Assembly (NCBI GenBank): GCA_014843695.1
Contig: CM026393.1
Span: forward strand, 4,062,615-4,126,614
From: Archivesica marissinica
Lineage: Eukaryota > Mollusca > Bivalvia > Venerida > Vesicomyidae
DNA: 64,000 bases
Reading direction: 5' to 3'
Below, one piece after another: positions 1 through 13,500 of the stretch (position 1 is the stretch's first letter; every line of letters starts with the position of its first letter). A model generated the notes under the pieces. It saw only the letters and a program-made list of their open reading frames with translations, had not been told where the DNA came from and did not search any database. Made by a program: the position numbers and the translations under genes.

Positions 1-394
1 CTATTAATAGGATTAATGATAATCAATAATTACACGGAATACCACCCAAATTTCACCAGGTGTTGATATTATCAGAAGCTCAATACGGCACAATTAATGG
101 TCTCAGTGTTAAAACTCGACTCGCTATATATCTCTATACCTTCTCTGTATGAAATCTGCTGCCTGTCATAAACATTGGGAGAAGTGTTTAGTAGAGTGTG
201 GAGAAGTTCTATTTATTTATTCTGTACAAAACTTCTCCCTCAAATGAAAATATGGGAGTAGTGAGGCAGCCTAGAGATTATTCCTCTAGTAAATCGAGAT
301 TTGTAAATAATATATTTTAATGAAAGTTACACGTGTTTTAATTGATTGAATTTGTATATTTATAATTTATTTCTGTATGAAAATAGTCTGTATA
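1..394. other. AT-rich unique sequence, no gene seen
   Basis: Non-repetitive AT-rich DNA before the first minisatellite. I see no ORF with protein-like composition, no RNA gene and no transposon ends. It is probably intergenic or intronic. Confidence 0.5.
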
Positions 395-937
395 TAGTTG
401 TATTCTTCCTCCATGTCTAGTTGAATTCTTCCTCCGTGTCTAGTTGTATTCTTGCTCCGTGTCTAGTTGTATTCTTCCTCCGTGTCTAGTTGTATTCTTC
501 CTCCGTGTCTAGTTGTATTCTTCCTCCGTGTCTAGTTGAATTCTTCCTCCGTGTCTAGTTGAATTCTTCCTCCGTGTCTAGTTGTATTCTTCCTCCGTGT
601 CTAGTTGTATTCTTCCTCCGTGTCTAGTTGAATTCTTCCTCCGTGTCTAGTTGAATTCTTCCTCCGTGTCTAGTTGTATTCTTGCTCCGTGTCTAGTTGT
701 ATTCTTCCTCCGTGTCTAATTGTATTCTTCCTCCGTGTCTAGTTGTATTCTTCATCCGTGTCTAGTTGTATTCTTCCTCTGTGTCTAGTTGAATTCTTCC
801 TCCGTGTCTAGTTGTATTCTTCCTCCGTGTCTAGTTGTATTCTTCCTCCGTGTCTAGTTGTATTCTTCCTCCATGTCTAGTTGTATTCTTCCTCCGTGTC
901 TAGTTGTATTCTTCCTCCGTGTCTAGTTGTATTCTTG
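395..937. repeat. 23-bp minisatellite, ~23 copies
   Basis: Head-to-tail copies of a 23-bp unit built on TAGTTGTATTCTTCCTCCGT. The main variation is TAGTTGTATT versus TAGTTGAATT, with occasional point changes such as TTGCTCC for TTCCTCC. Unit length is almost perfectly constant, which suggests recent expansion. The top strand is pyrimidine-biased. No coding potential is apparent. Confidence 0.97.
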
Positions 938-2096
938 GGGTTATTTGAAAATCTGTTTGACGTAATGATGAGAAAGTCCTGTGTATATATTATGGAATGC
1001 AACGAATAGCGATTTTGCTATTCAATTATTCGGTCGGGAAGGTAATCGAATATTCGATAGAAATCTATCAAAAACTCAAAATCACTCAAACTTGTATAAA
1101 AATTGCTAAATCAACCTAATTTCTGTTTTATGTGTAAACGTCATTTTCCTGTAAGGCCATGCAAATATGACGACCACTTGTTCAGTATTGTTATCGACCA
1201 CTGTACATTCATGGGCGTTCTGGTTTCCGTTGAAGGGTGTTTCTTTTTCAAATGATAATTCAGATTGATATTGTACCCGAATATGTTAAATCCAATTTGC
1301 ATAGATTACACCGAGCAGTTTTCTTATTCTCACGGCGATTGCAGTCTTTTCGAAACGTGTGACTAAGCGTGCGGCATTTTTGAGAACAAACACAAAAAAA
1401 ATCGTACTTTGTGGTAATATTGAGCAGTTAATTAAATATTTAAGATACATGGGGCTGGATGATATTGCAAAGTGTCTGTAATATTTCAAAGGAATTTTCT
1501 CGTCTAAACAGTTTTGACATCATAATTAAACACTACCTACCTTAGCACCTACTGTAATTATCCGATTACATTGCACAGTGTCCATTAACACCTGCCATGC
1601 CATGGATGCGACCACAACATGGTTTATTCACACATCCTGGCACGTTTTCTTTTGTATTGGAAGGTTTTATGAACATATCTGATTTTTGACAGTTTATTTC
1701 AATTTTGCAAATATAATATTTTTCCCGAATATTAGAATACTGGAATAGTATATCTCTATAATACCATCTCTAGTATATATATAAAATATATATATATATA
1801 TATATACCGGTAAACTGGAAGAGTAGTTGGGGATCATTTGCTGTATTTATTAAATGCATTTTAGAAAAGAGCTGTTTTTAACTTTTTATTGTAATCACAC
1901 ACGTTCATATCTGCTCAAAATCAAGATCTATTTGCAGATTTATGATTACGGTTGAATGTCGCTCGTCAATTCATCTTTACAAATGACGATATGCCTAAGC
2001 TGGTTGCACATTTGCATAGTTATGACCTCTCGGATAGTCACGAGATCAAAAAATATGTGACCTTGAAAATTCAGCATACCCATTGTTATTCTAGAA
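938..2096. other. AT-rich unique sequence with a TA microsatellite
   Basis: About 1.1 kb of non-tandem DNA. A TA-rich microsatellite occupies about 1773-1806 and ends in ACCGG. A 67-codon minus-strand ORF at 1286-1489 has no recognisable domain and no splice or promoter context that I can support. No gene is called. Confidence 0.5.
1773..1806. repeat. (TA)n microsatellite
   Basis: Near-continuous alternating TA, interrupted once by AAA. Confidence 0.9.
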
Positions 2097-3082
2097 AGTA
2101 TATACATGTATGTGAATGGTTCAAGTATATACATGTATATGAATGGTTCAAGTATATACATGTATGTGAATGGTTCAAGTATATACATGTATATGAATGG
2201 TTCAAGTATATACATGTATGTGAATGATTCAAGTATATACATGTATATGAATGGTTCAAGTATATACATGTATGTGAATGGTTCATGTATATGAATGGTT
2301 CAAGTATATACATGTATATGAATGGTTCAAGTATATACATGTATATGAATGGTTCAAGTATATACATGTATGTGAATGGTTCAAGTATATACATTTATAT
2401 GAATGGTTCGAGTATATACATGTATATGAATGGTTCAAGTATATACATATATGTGAATGGTTCAAGTATATACATGTATGTGAATGGTTCGAGTATATAC
2501 ATGTATATGAATGGTTCAAGTATATACATGTATGTGAATGGTTCTAGTATATACATGTATATGAATGGTTCAAGTATATACATGTATATGAATGGTTCGA
2601 GTATATACATGTATATGAATGGTTCAAGTATGTGAATGGTTCAAGTATATACATGTATGTGAATGGTTCGAGTAAATACATGTATGTGAATGGTTCAAGT
2701 ATATACATGTATATGAATGGTTCAAGTATATACATGTATATGAATGGTTCAAGTATATACATGTATATGAATGGTTCGAGTATATACATGTATGTGAATG
2801 GTTCGAGTAAATACATGTATGTGAATGGTTCAAGTATATACATGTATATGAGTGGTTCAAGTATATACATGTATGTGAATGGTTCGAGTATATACATGTA
2901 TATGAATGGTTCAAGTATATACATGTATATGAATGGTTCGAGTATATACATGTATGTGAATGGTTCAAGTATATTAATGGTTCAAGTATATACATGTATA
3001 TGAATGGTTCAAGTATATACATGTATGTGAATGGTTCGAGTATATACATGTATATGAATGGTTCAAGTATATACATGTATAT
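2097..3082. repeat. 27-bp minisatellite, ~36 copies
   Basis: The unit is 27 bp, containing GTATATACATGTATRTGAAT followed by GGTTCAA or GGTTCGA. Because 27 is divisible by 3, the array yields 9-residue periodic ORFs on both strands (KYIHVYEWF and MYMNGSSIY on plus, MYILEPFIY on minus). These are by-products of unit length and are not annotated as genes. ATACATGTAT is palindromic. One copy is shortened near 2282 and another near 2630. Confidence 0.97.
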
Positions 3083-4430
3083 GTCTACTTAATCTGTCCA
3101 GGATTGATGACAATAGTGTGTGTCTACTTAATCTGTCCAGTCCAGGATTGATGACAATAATGTGTGTGTCTACTTAATCTGTCCAGTCCAGGATGGATGA
3201 CAATAGTGTGTGTGTCTACTTAATCTGTCCAGTCCAGGATGGATGACAATAGTGTGTGTGTCTACTTAATCTGTCCAGTCCAGGATGGATGACAATAGTG
3301 TGTGTCTACTTAATCTGTCCAGTCCAGGATGGATGACAATAGTGTGTGTCTACTTAATCTGTCCAGTCCAGGATGGATGACAATAGTGTGTGTGTCTACT
3401 TAATCTGTCCAGTCCAGGATGGATGACAATAGTGTGTGTGTCTACTTAATCTGTCCAGTCCAGGATGGATGACAATAGTGTGTGTGTCTACTTAATCTGT
3501 CCAGTCCAGGATGGATGACAATAGTGTGTGTGTCTACTTAATCTGTCCAGTCCAGGATTGATGACAATAGTGTGTGTGTCTACTTAATCTGTCCAGTCCA
3601 GGATGGATGACAATAGTGTGTGTCTACTTAATCTGTCCAGTCCAGGATGGATGACAATAGTGTGTGTCTACTTAATCTGTCCAGTCCAGGATGGATGACA
3701 ATAGTGTGTGTCTACTTAATCTGTCCAGTCCAGGATGGATGACAATAGTGTGTGTCTACTTAATCTGTCCAGTCCAGGATGGATGACAATAGTGTGTGTG
3801 TCTACTTAATCTGTCCAGTCCAGGATGGATGACAATAGTGTGTGTGTCTACTTAATCTGTCCAGTCCAGGATGGATGACAATAGTGTGTGTGTCTACTTA
3901 ATCTGTCCAGTCCAGGATTGATGACAATAATGTGTGTGTCTACTTAATCTGTCCAGTCCAGGATGGATGACAATAGTGTGTGTGTCTACTTAATCTGTCC
4001 AGTCCAGGATGGATGACAATAGTGTGTGTGTCTACTTAATCTGTCCAGTCCAGGATGGATGACAATAGTGTGTGTCTACTTAATCTAGTCCAGGATGGAT
4101 GACAATAGTGTGTGTCTACTTAATCTGTCCAGTCCAGGATTGATGACAATAATGTGTGTGTCTACTTAATCTGTCCAGTCCAGGATGGATGACAATAGTG
4201 TGTGTGTCTACTTAATCAGTCCAGGATGGATGACAATAGTGTGTGTGTCTACTTAATCTGTCCAGTCCAGGATGGATGACAATAGTGTGTGTCTACTTAA
4301 TTTAGTCCAGGATGGATGACAATAATGTGTGTGTCTACTTAATTTAGTCCAGGATGGATGACAATAGTGTGTGTCTACTTAATTTAGTCCAGGATGGATG
4401 ACAATAGTGTGTGTCTACTTAATCTGTCCA
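3082..4430. repeat. ~46-bp minisatellite with variable TG tail, ~29 copies
   Basis: Each unit holds TCTACTTAATCTGTCCAGTC, then CAGGATGGATGACAATAG, then a (TG)3-4 tract of variable length, giving 44- and 46-bp forms. Toward the right edge (after ~4080) several copies lose the CTGTCCAG portion, so the unit shrinks. Degenerate copies at the edge are typical of array ends. The array abuts the 27-bp array directly at ~3082. Confidence 0.97.
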
Positions 4431-4895
4431 ATGTACTTGTGTTTAATTTTGCAAATATTTCCAGGTTTTGTTTTGTCACATGTTTGAAGATTGGAAATCG
4501 TGTATGAGTGTTACTGTGATATTCTATTGGCTATTGGTTGAAAGCAGTGTAATACCATGTTTCATTTCTCACTGTTTGATGTGTGTTGTTCCTAAGTGTG
4601 ATGTTCTAGTGCCATTAACCTTTTCAACACCACAGACCTCTAAATAGTCTTTCATAAAGTGTACATCCAGATTAGCTGGCTCATCAGGATCTGCACTTTT
4701 TGCCAGTAATGTTACTATTTTTAGACAAAATTACCCATTTTGATAAATGAACTAGTCCAAATGTAATTTACTTATTTAATTTATTGGTCTAAAAATATCA
4801 TGGTCCAGTCCATGTCAGTTACTTGGGATGGGTTAAGCATATTCTTGCATCACTTTCTATAATAAAACACTTTTCAACCTAAAATAAAATTAGTT

Positions 4896-5373
4896 TTAAA
4901 GCGACACTACATCAGTGAAAACACACATTTCTGCAGAATGTAATTTCCTATAATATAGTATAATTTTTTCCAAATAGTTGCCTCAAAAACTGAGTATTTT
5001 AACTAATAAACAAATGTCGTATATATAAAATAATGTAAATAGGGTCGACATCTATGCGTAATACAAGGCGCGTATCCTGATTAACAAGATTTATGATACA
5101 TATTTACCGTTATATTTGACATTTATTCATATTTATTTGTAGACTAATCTTAGTTAAATTATCTCTAAACGACAATATCATGCGTTTAGTATTGACTCCA
5201 ATTACAAACAAATGTCAATTCAGGAGTGTGGATGGCCGTTATATAAAATCTTACTTGTAGACCACAAACACACTGTTTATTGATTCAATGTTAGTAGAAG
5301 AATTTGTAGTATCAATGCATTTATACATGAACAAATGCATTTTTTGGCTTTTTTCGCTGTAATGTCGTTTTAA
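4896..5373. mobile_element. Possible MITE with imperfect terminal inverted repeats
   Basis: The left end reads TTAAAGCGACACTACA and the right end, reverse-complemented, reads TTAAAACGACATTACA: two differences over 16 bases. Both ends carry TTAA, which could be a piggyBac-style target duplication or just part of the inverted repeat. The interior has no transposase ORF. A diverged relative of part of the interior recurs at about 7195-7405, supporting a dispersed element. The family is not assigned. Confidence 0.5.
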
Positions 5374-5751
5374 GTGAATAATAAAATTATATTTCACCAA
5401 TGAACATAGAAAGCTATTATTATCACAAGTGGGTAATGCCATTGTGAGAATGCTGCTAAAATCTATGTTCATTCGGTGAAATATAAGTAGATCTTACAAG
5501 CAAATGTCATCAATATAGCATCATATTTGTGTAAACAGATACTGTACTATTGTTTATGCTGGGTGGCCTTTAATAGCTGTAGTACCACTGTTTGATGCGT
5601 GTATATATATATACATGTGTATGTATATATATATGCAGTTTTGTAACCCGGCTTGCATTGTAAGCTTCAGTATCAATAAAATATAGTCACATGGTAGTTT
5701 TGTTGTTAATGTATATCTGATGATGTATTCTATTGCTGTCCCAGGTGTTCA

Positions 5752-5995
5752 GGCCCGTAGCCACACTGAGGAAGTGGCCTCGGTTAAAATTTCCCCCCCC
5801 AAAAAAAAAATGCAAAAAATATCCCTTTGCTGTATAAAACTTTGACTGCTAGAGAGCGGAAAGGTCAGTACATAATTATACATATAAACTCGTTAAATCA
5901 GAAAACGCAGGAAATCGCTTCTATACCCCAACCATTTTAAGGGGAAACATGCCCCCGGACCCCACTAGATTGCCTCGGTTGAAGTTTGCCCCTGT
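5752..5995. mobile_element. Degenerate TE-like remnant with direct repeats
   Basis: GCCTCGGTTRAARTTTSCCC occurs in direct orientation near 5777 and 5972, with poly-C/poly-A and GCCCCCGGACCCC between. GTAGCC and CTACGG words at the two edges hint at short inverted ends. No coding capacity is visible. This is a weak call. Confidence 0.3.
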
Positions 5996-6179
5996 CTACG
6001 GTACCGGTGTTGTTGTTGTTGCTTCCTCTCATCTCGCTGTCCCGTACTTATACCCTGCCAGCAGAGTTTGAGGGACGCAATATTTGCATGCTGGGTAAAA
6101 TAAACGCTATAAATAGTTCAAATAATTGTAGCAGAAGACAATTCATTAATGTGTTTTTCTTATTTGTGTCATTACGACG

Positions 6180-6691
6180 TACATAGTTGACTGTTGTTTT
6201 CACCACTAGTGGGCACATAGTTGACTGTTGTTTTCATCACTAGTGGGCACATAGTTGACTGTTGTTTTCACCACTAGTGGGCACATAGTTGACTGTTGTT
6301 TTCATCACTAGTGGGCACATAGTTGACTGTTGTTTTCATCACTAGTGGGCACATAGTTGACTGTTGTTTTCATCACTAGTGGGCACATAGTTGACTGTTG
6401 TTTTCATCACTAGTGGGCACATAGTTGACTGTTGTTTTCACCACTAGTGGGCACATAGTTGACTGTTGTTTTCACCACTAGTGGGCACATAGTTGACTGT
6501 TGTTTTCACCACTAGCGGGCACATAGTTGACTGTTGTTTTCACCTCTAGCGGGCACATAGTTGACTGTTGTTTTCACCACTAGTGGGCACATAGTTGACT
6601 GTTGTTTTCACCACTAGCGGGCACATAGTTGACTGTTGTTTTCACCTCTAGCGGGCACATAGTTGACTGTTGTTTTCACCACTAGCGGGCA
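6180..6691. repeat. 34-bp minisatellite, 15 copies
   Basis: A very regular 34-bp unit containing CACATAGTTGACTGTTGTTT, then TCACCACTAGTGGG. Variation is confined to CACC/CATC/CACCTC and AGTGGG/AGCGGG, and variant copies cluster: the AGCGGG types lie at the right end. 512 bp corresponds almost exactly to 15 units, so there are essentially no indels. Confidence 0.97.
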
Positions 6692-7593
6692 AAGGGTTAA
6701 GATGAAACTTGTTGCATGATTTTGAAATATCTTGATGCAAATGTTTGACAATGTGTACAGCGCCAATCTTGCTGGTTAAACATCATGTTTCTACAGGAAA
6801 CGGCTGATAGTAGTCGTAATTTGTGGGGCAGGGGACATCTGAGGTGTTGCTAGGGTATTCTTATGAAGATATCTATATAGTGATTGTTCATGCTGGAATG
6901 ACCTGCAGTTGGGGTAGTGCAGTACCGTGCCTAGTGGTGCAGACTAAATTGTTTTCTACTACAATGATAAAAGGGCACTCGGTAGATCGCACACTTCCGC
7001 CACGCTGTGACCCACATCCGGTTCATTACCAAAAGTTAACCGTTCTTAGGCCCATGCCAGCCCTTCCCAAGAAAATGCATTATCCATCCATATGCTTTTG
7101 TGTAATCCTGCTAACAGACACACAGACACACACACACCGACAGATGCACACACAGACGCACAGACACAAACAGACAGAGGTACTAAAATTTTAGCCACAA
7201 AAACTGTGTATTTCAACTAATAAACTAACGACATTTCTTGACATATCAAATTGATATAAACATGTAGCAAACTAATGTGTGACACAGCACATGTATCCTG
7301 AATAAAGATGTGCTATCAAGGATCACAGAGAGTTTTCATACAGATTTACCATTATATCTTACCCTTTGCATCTGCACATAATTATTTTCAGTGTAGTCTG
7401 AATTAACTACATCTACACGGTGGTATCACACAGTTACCTCCCCTGTAGGATTGAGTAATAAAGAAATGCCCCTTCCGGGTCGTGTGAACCGTTTCGTAAA
7501 TTCCTGCTTTGGGGAAATTGTAGATCACATAATCCTTGTTTTCTGATGAAATATGATTTTTCAAATATATCCTGTTGAGAACGATGAAATTAC
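6692..7593. other. Unique region with CA-rich tract and a diverged dispersed repeat
   Basis: It holds an imperfect CA/CAGA microsatellite (about 7117-7180) and a diverged copy (about 7195-7405) of sequence also found near 4970-5160. A 123-codon plus ORF (6823-7194) ends in translated microsatellite (HTQTHRHKQT) and shows no family signature. No gene is called. Confidence 0.5.
7195..7405. repeat. Diverged dispersed repeat, related to 4970-5160
   Basis: Shared order of blocks with the left element: CAAAAACTGTGTATTTCAAC versus CAAAAACTGAGTATTTTAAC, then TAATAAAC, then a GTATCCTGA block, then a TTTACCRTTATATYT block. Spacing is similar. This indicates an old dispersed element with two copies here. 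Confidence 0.5.
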
Positions 7594-10500
7594 AGTGTGT
7601 GAGTGTCCCGTGCATTATGTGCGAGTGTCCCGTGCACTATGTGCAATTGTCCTGTGCATTGTGTGTGTAGTGTCCCGTGCATTATGTGTGAGTGTCCCAT
7701 GCATTATGTGCGAGTGTCCCGTGCATTATGTGTGAGTGTCCTGTGCATTATGTGTGAGTGTCCCATGCATTATGTGTGAGTGTCCTGTGCATTATGTGTG
7801 AGTGTCCCATGCATTATGTGTGAGTGTCCCAAGCATTATGTGTGAGTGTCCCAAGCATTATGTGTGAGTGTCCCAAGCATTATGTGTGAGTGTCCCAAGC
7901 ATTATGTGTGAGTGTCCCAAGCATTATGTGTGAGTGTCCCAAGCATTATGTGTGAGTGTCCCAAGCATTATGTGTGAGTGCCCAAGCATTATGTGTGAGT
8001 GTCCCAAGCATTATGTGTGAGTGTCCCAAGCATTATGTGTGAGTGTCCTGTGCATTATGTGCAAGTGTCCTGTGCAAGTGTCCCCTGCATTATGTGCGAG
8101 TGTCCCATGCATTGTGTGCAAGTGTCCTGTGCATTGTGTGCAAGTGTCCTGTGCACTGTGTGCAAGTGTCCTGTGCATTGTGTGCAAATGTCCCATGCAT
8201 TGTGTGCAAGTGTCCCGTGCATTGTGTGCAAGTGTCCTGTGCATTGTGTGCAAATGTCCCGTGCATTGTGTGCAAGTGTCCCGTGCATTGTGTGCAAATG
8301 TCCCGTGCATTGTGTGCAAATGTCCCGTGCATTGTGTGCAAATGTCCCGTGCATTGTGTGCAAGTGTCCCGTGCATTGTGTGCAAGTGTCCTGTGCATTG
8401 TGTGCAAATGTCCCGTGCATTGTGTGCAAGTGTCCTGTGCATTGTGTGCAAATGGCCCGTGCATTGTATGCAAGTGTCCCATGCATTGTGTGCAAGTGTC
8501 CTATGCATTATGTGCAAGTGTCCTGTGTGCAAGTGTCCGGTGCATTGTGTGCAATGGTCCCGTGCATTGTGTGCAAGTGTCCCGTGCATTGTGTGCAAGT
8601 GTCCTATGTGTGAGTGTCCCATGCATTGTGTGCAAGTGTCACGTGCACTGTGTGCAAGTGTCCTATACACTGTGTGTGAGTGTCCTATACACTGTGTGTA
8701 AGTGTCCCATGCAGTGTGTGTGAGTGTCCTATACACTGTGTGAGTGTCCTATACACTGTGTGTGAGTGTCTCATGCAGTGTGTGTGAGTGTCCTATACAA
8801 TGTGTGTGAGTGTCTCATGCAGTGTGTGTGAGTGTCCTATACACTGTGTGTGAGTGTCCTATACACTGTGTGTGAGTGTCCCATGCAGTGTATGTGAGTG
8901 TCCTATGCAGTGTATGTGAGTGTCCCATACACTGTGTGAGTGTCCTATACACTGTGTGTGAGTGCCCCATGCAGTGTGTGTGAGTGTCCTATACAATGTG
9001 TGTGAGTGTCTCATGCAGTGTGTGTGAGTGTCCTATACACTGTGTGTGAGTGTCCTATACAATGTGTGTGAGTGTCTCATGCAGTGTGTGTGAGTGTCCT
9101 ATATACTGTGTGTGAGTGTCCTATACAATGTGTGTGAGTGTCCTATACACTGTGTGTGAGTGTCCTATACACTGTGTGTGAGTGTCCTATACACTGTGTG
9201 TGAGTGTCCAATGCAGTGTATATGAGTGTCCTATACACTTTGTGTGAGTGTCCTATACACTGTGTGTGAGTGTCCTATACACTGTGTGTGAGTGTCCCAT
9301 GCAGTGTGTGTGAGTGTCCTATACACTGTGTGTGAGTGTCCTATACACTGTGTGTGAGTGTCCTATACACTGTGTGTGAGTGTCCCATGCAGTGTGTGTG
9401 AGTGTCCCATACACTGTGTGTGAGTGTCCTATACACTGTGTGTGAGTGTCCCATGCAGTGTGTGTGAGTGTCCTATACAATGTGTGTGAGTGTCCCATAC
9501 ACTGTGTGTGAGTGTCCTATACACTGTATGTGAGTGTCCCATACACTGTGTGTGAGTGTCCTATACACTGTTTGTGAGTGTCCTATACACTGTGTGTGAG
9601 TGTCTTATGCAGTGTGTGTGAGTGTCCTATACACTGTGTGTGTGTGTCTCATGCAGTGTGTGTGAGTGTCCTATACACTGTGTGTGAGTGTCCTATACAT
9701 TGTGTGTGAGTGTCTCATGCAGTGTGTGTGAGTGTCCTATACACTGTGTGTGAGTGTCCTATACACTGTGTGTGAGTGTCTCATGCAGTGTGTGTGAGTG
9801 TCCTATACAATGTGTGTGAGTGTCCTATACACTGTGTGAGTGTCCTATACACTGTGTGTGAGTGTCCTATACACTGTGTGTGAGTGTCCTATACACTGTG
9901 TGTGAGTGTCTCATGCAGTGTGCGTGAGTGTCTCATGCAGTGTGTGTGAGTGTCCCATACAATGTGTGTGAGTGTCCCATGCAGTATGTGTGAGTGTCCT
10001 ATACACTGTGTGTGAGTGTCCTATGCACTGTGTGTGAGTGTCCCATGCAGTGTGTGTGAGTGTCCTATACACTGTGTGTGAGTGTCCTATACACTGTGTG
10101 TGAGTGTCTCATGCAGTGTGTGTGAGTGTCCTATACACTGTGTGTGAGTGTCCTATACACTGTGTGTGAGTGTCTCATGCAGTGTGTGTGAGTGTCCTAT
10201 ACACTGTGTGTGAGTGTCTCATGCAGTGTGTGTGAGTGTCCTATGCACTGTGTGTGAGTGTCCTATACACTGTGTGTGAGTGTCCTATACACTGTGTGTG
10301 AGTGTCTCATGCAGTGTGTGTGAGTGTCTCATGCAGTGTGTGTGAGTGTCCTATACAATGTGTGTGAGTGTCCCATGCAGTGTGTGTGAGTGTCCTATAC
10401 ACTGTGTGTGAGTGTCTCATGCAGTGTGTGTAAGTGTTCTATACACTGTGTGTGAGTGTCTCATGCAGTGTGTGTGAGTGTTCTATACACTGTGTGTGAG

Positions 10501-13500
10501 TGTCTCATGCAGTGTGTGTGAGTGTCTCATGCAGTGTTTGTGAGTGTCCTATACACTGTGTGTGAGTGTCCTATACAATGTGTGTGAGTGTCCCATGCAG
10601 TGTATGTGAGTGTCCCATGCAGTGTGTGTGAGTGTCCTATACACTGTATGTGAGTGTCCTATACACTGTATGTGAGTGTCTCATGCAGTGTGTGTGAGTG
10701 TTCTGCACACTGTATGTGAGTGTCCTATACACTGTGTGTGAGTGTCCCATGCAGTGTGTGAGTGTCCTATACACTGTGTGTGAGTGTCCTATACACTGTG
10801 TGTGAGTGTCTCATGCAGTGTGTGTGAGTGTCCTATACACTGTGTGTGAGTGTCCTATACACTGTGTGTGAGTGTCCTATACACTGTGTGTGAGTGTCCT
10901 ATACACTGTGTGTGAGTGTCCTATACACTGTGTGTGAGTGTCCCATGCAGTGTGTGAGTGTCCAATACAATGTGTGTGAGTGTCCTATACACTGTGTGTG
11001 AGTGTCTCATGCATTGTGTGTGAGTGTCCTATACAATGTGTGTGAGTGTCTCATGCAGTGTGTGTGAGTGTCCTATACAATGTGTGTGAGTGTCCTATAC
11101 ACTGTGTGTGAGTGTCTCATGCAGTGTGTGTGAGTGTCCTATACAATGTGTGTGAGTGTCTCATGCAGTGTGTGTGAGTGTCCTATACACTGTGTGTGAG
11201 TGTCTCATGCAGTGTGTGTGAGTGTCCTATACACTGTGTGAGTGTCCTATACACTGTGTGTGAGTGTCCTATACACTGTGTGTGAGTGTCTCATGCAGTG
11301 TGTGTGAGTGTCCTATACACTGTGTGTGAGTGTCTCATGCAGTGTGTGTGAGTGTCCTATACACTGTGTGTGAGTGTCCTATACACTGTGTGTGAGTGTC
11401 TCATGCAGTGTGTGTGAGTGTCCTATACACTGTGTGTGAGTGTCCTATACACTGTGTGTGAGTGTCTCATGCAGTGTGTGTGAGTGTCCTATACACTGTG
11501 TGTGAGTGTCCTATACACTGTGTGTGAGTGTCCTATACACTGTGTGTGAGTGTCCTATTCACTGTGTGTGAGTGTCCTATACACTGTGTGTGAGTGTCCT
11601 ATGCACTGTGTGTGAGTGTCCTATACACTGTGTGTGAGTGTCCCATGCAGTGTGTGTGAGTGTCCTATACAATGTGTGTGAGTGTCTCATGCAGTGTGTG
11701 TGAGTGTCCTATACACTGTGTGTGAGTGTCCTATACAATGTGTGTGAGTGTCTCATGCAGTGTGTGTGAGTGTCCTATATACTGTGTGTGAGTGTCCTAT
11801 ACACTGTGTGTGAGTGTCCTATACACTGTGTGTGAGTGTCCTATACACTGTGTGTGAGTGTCCCATGCAGTGTGTGTGAGTGTCCAATGTAATGTGTGTG
11901 AGTGTCCTATACACTGTGTGTGAGTGTCTCATGCATTGTGTGTGAGTGTCCTATACAATGTGTGTGAGTGTCTCATGCAGTGTGTGTGAGTGTCCTATAC
12001 ACTGTGTGTGAGTGTCCTATACACTGTGTGTGAGTGTCTCATGCAGTGTGTGTGAGTGTCCTATACACTGTGTGTGAGTGTCTCATGCAGTGTTTGTGAG
12101 TGTCCTATACACTGTGTGTGAGTGTCCTATACACTGTGTGTGAGTGTCCTATACACTGTGTGTGAGTGTCCTATACACTGTGTGTGAGTGTCCTATGCAC
12201 TGTGTGTGAGTGTCCCATACACTGTGTGTGAGTGTCCCATGCAGTGTGTGTGAGTGTCCTATACAATGTGTGTGAGTGTCTCATGCAGTGTGTGTGAGTG
12301 TCCTATACACTGTGTGTGAGTGTCCTATGCAATGTGTGTGAGTGTCTCATGCAGTGTGTGTGAGTGTCCTATATACTGTGTGTGAGTATCCCATGCAGTG
12401 TGTGTGAGTGTCCTATACACTGTGTGTGAGTGTCCCATGCAGTGTGTGTGAGTGTCCCATGCAGTGTTGTGAGTGTCCTATACACTGTGTGTGAGTGTCC
12501 CATACACTGTGTGTGAGTGTCCCATGCAGTGTGTGTGAGTGTCCTATACACTGTGTGTGAGTGTCCTATACACTGTGTGTGAGTGTCCCATGCAGTGTGT
12601 GTGAGTGTCCTATACACTGTGTGTGAGTGTCCTATACACTGTGTGTGAGTGTCCTATACACTGTGTGTGAGTGTCCAATGCAGTGTATGTGAGTGTCCTA
12701 TACACTTTGTGTGAGTGTCCTATACACTGTGTGTGAGTGTCCTATACACTGTGTGTGAGTGTCCCATGCAGTGTGTGTGAGTGTCCTATACACTGTGTGT
12801 GAGTGTCCTATACACTGTGTGTGAGTGTCCTATACACTGTGTGTGAGTGTCCCATGCAGTGTGTGTGAGTGTCCAATGTAATGTGTGTGAGTGTCCTATA
12901 CACTGTGTGTGAGTGTCTCATGCATTGTGTGTGAGTGTCCTATACAATGTGTGTGAGTGTCTCATGCAGTGTGTGTGAGTGTCCTATACACTGTGTGTGA
13001 GTGTCCTATACACTGTGTGTGAGTGTCCTATACACTGTGTGTGAGTGTCCTATACACTGTGTGTGTGTCCTATGCAGTGTGTGTGAGTGTCCTATACACT
13101 GTGTGTGAGTGTCTCATGCAGTGTGTGTGAGTGTCCTATACACTGTGTGTGAGTGTCCTATACACTGTGTGTGAGTGTCTCATGCAGTGTGTGTGAGTGT
13201 CCTATACACTGTGTGTGAGTGTCCTATACACTGTGTGTGAGTGTCTCATGCAGTGTGTGTGAGTGTCCTATACAATGTGTGTGAGTGTCCTATACACTGT
13301 GTGTGAGTGTCCTATACACTGTGTGTGAGTGTCCTATACACTGTGTGTGAGTGTCCTATACACTGTGTGTGAGTGTCTCATGCAGTGTGTGTGAGTGTCT
13401 CATGCAGTGTGTGTGAGTGTCCTATACAATGTGTGTGAGTGTCCCATGCAGTATGTGTGAGTGTCCTATACACTGTGTGTGAGTGTCCTATACACTGTGT

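Larger units (their letters stand above)
4431..6179. other. Unique region with transposon-like remnants
   Basis: About 1.7 kb between arrays. It holds a MITE-like element (4896-5373), a TA/TG microsatellite near 5600-5632 and a TE-like direct repeat (5752-5995). The small ORFs here (5251-5472 minus, 5986-6186 plus) show no protein family features; the plus ORF runs out at the edge of the 34-bp array. No gene is called. Confidence 0.5.

Noticed and set aside
2097..3082. 9-residue repeat ORFs in the 27-bp array
   Set aside because: The unit is a multiple of 3, so openness is automatic. Two plus frames and two minus frames are equally open.
7999..8736. Cys-rich ORFs (about 130-240 codons) on both strands in the 22-bp array
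   Set aside because: A periodic by-product of the GTGTGCAAGTGTCC unit, open in several frames at once; the signal disappears when the unit sequence changes at about 8650.
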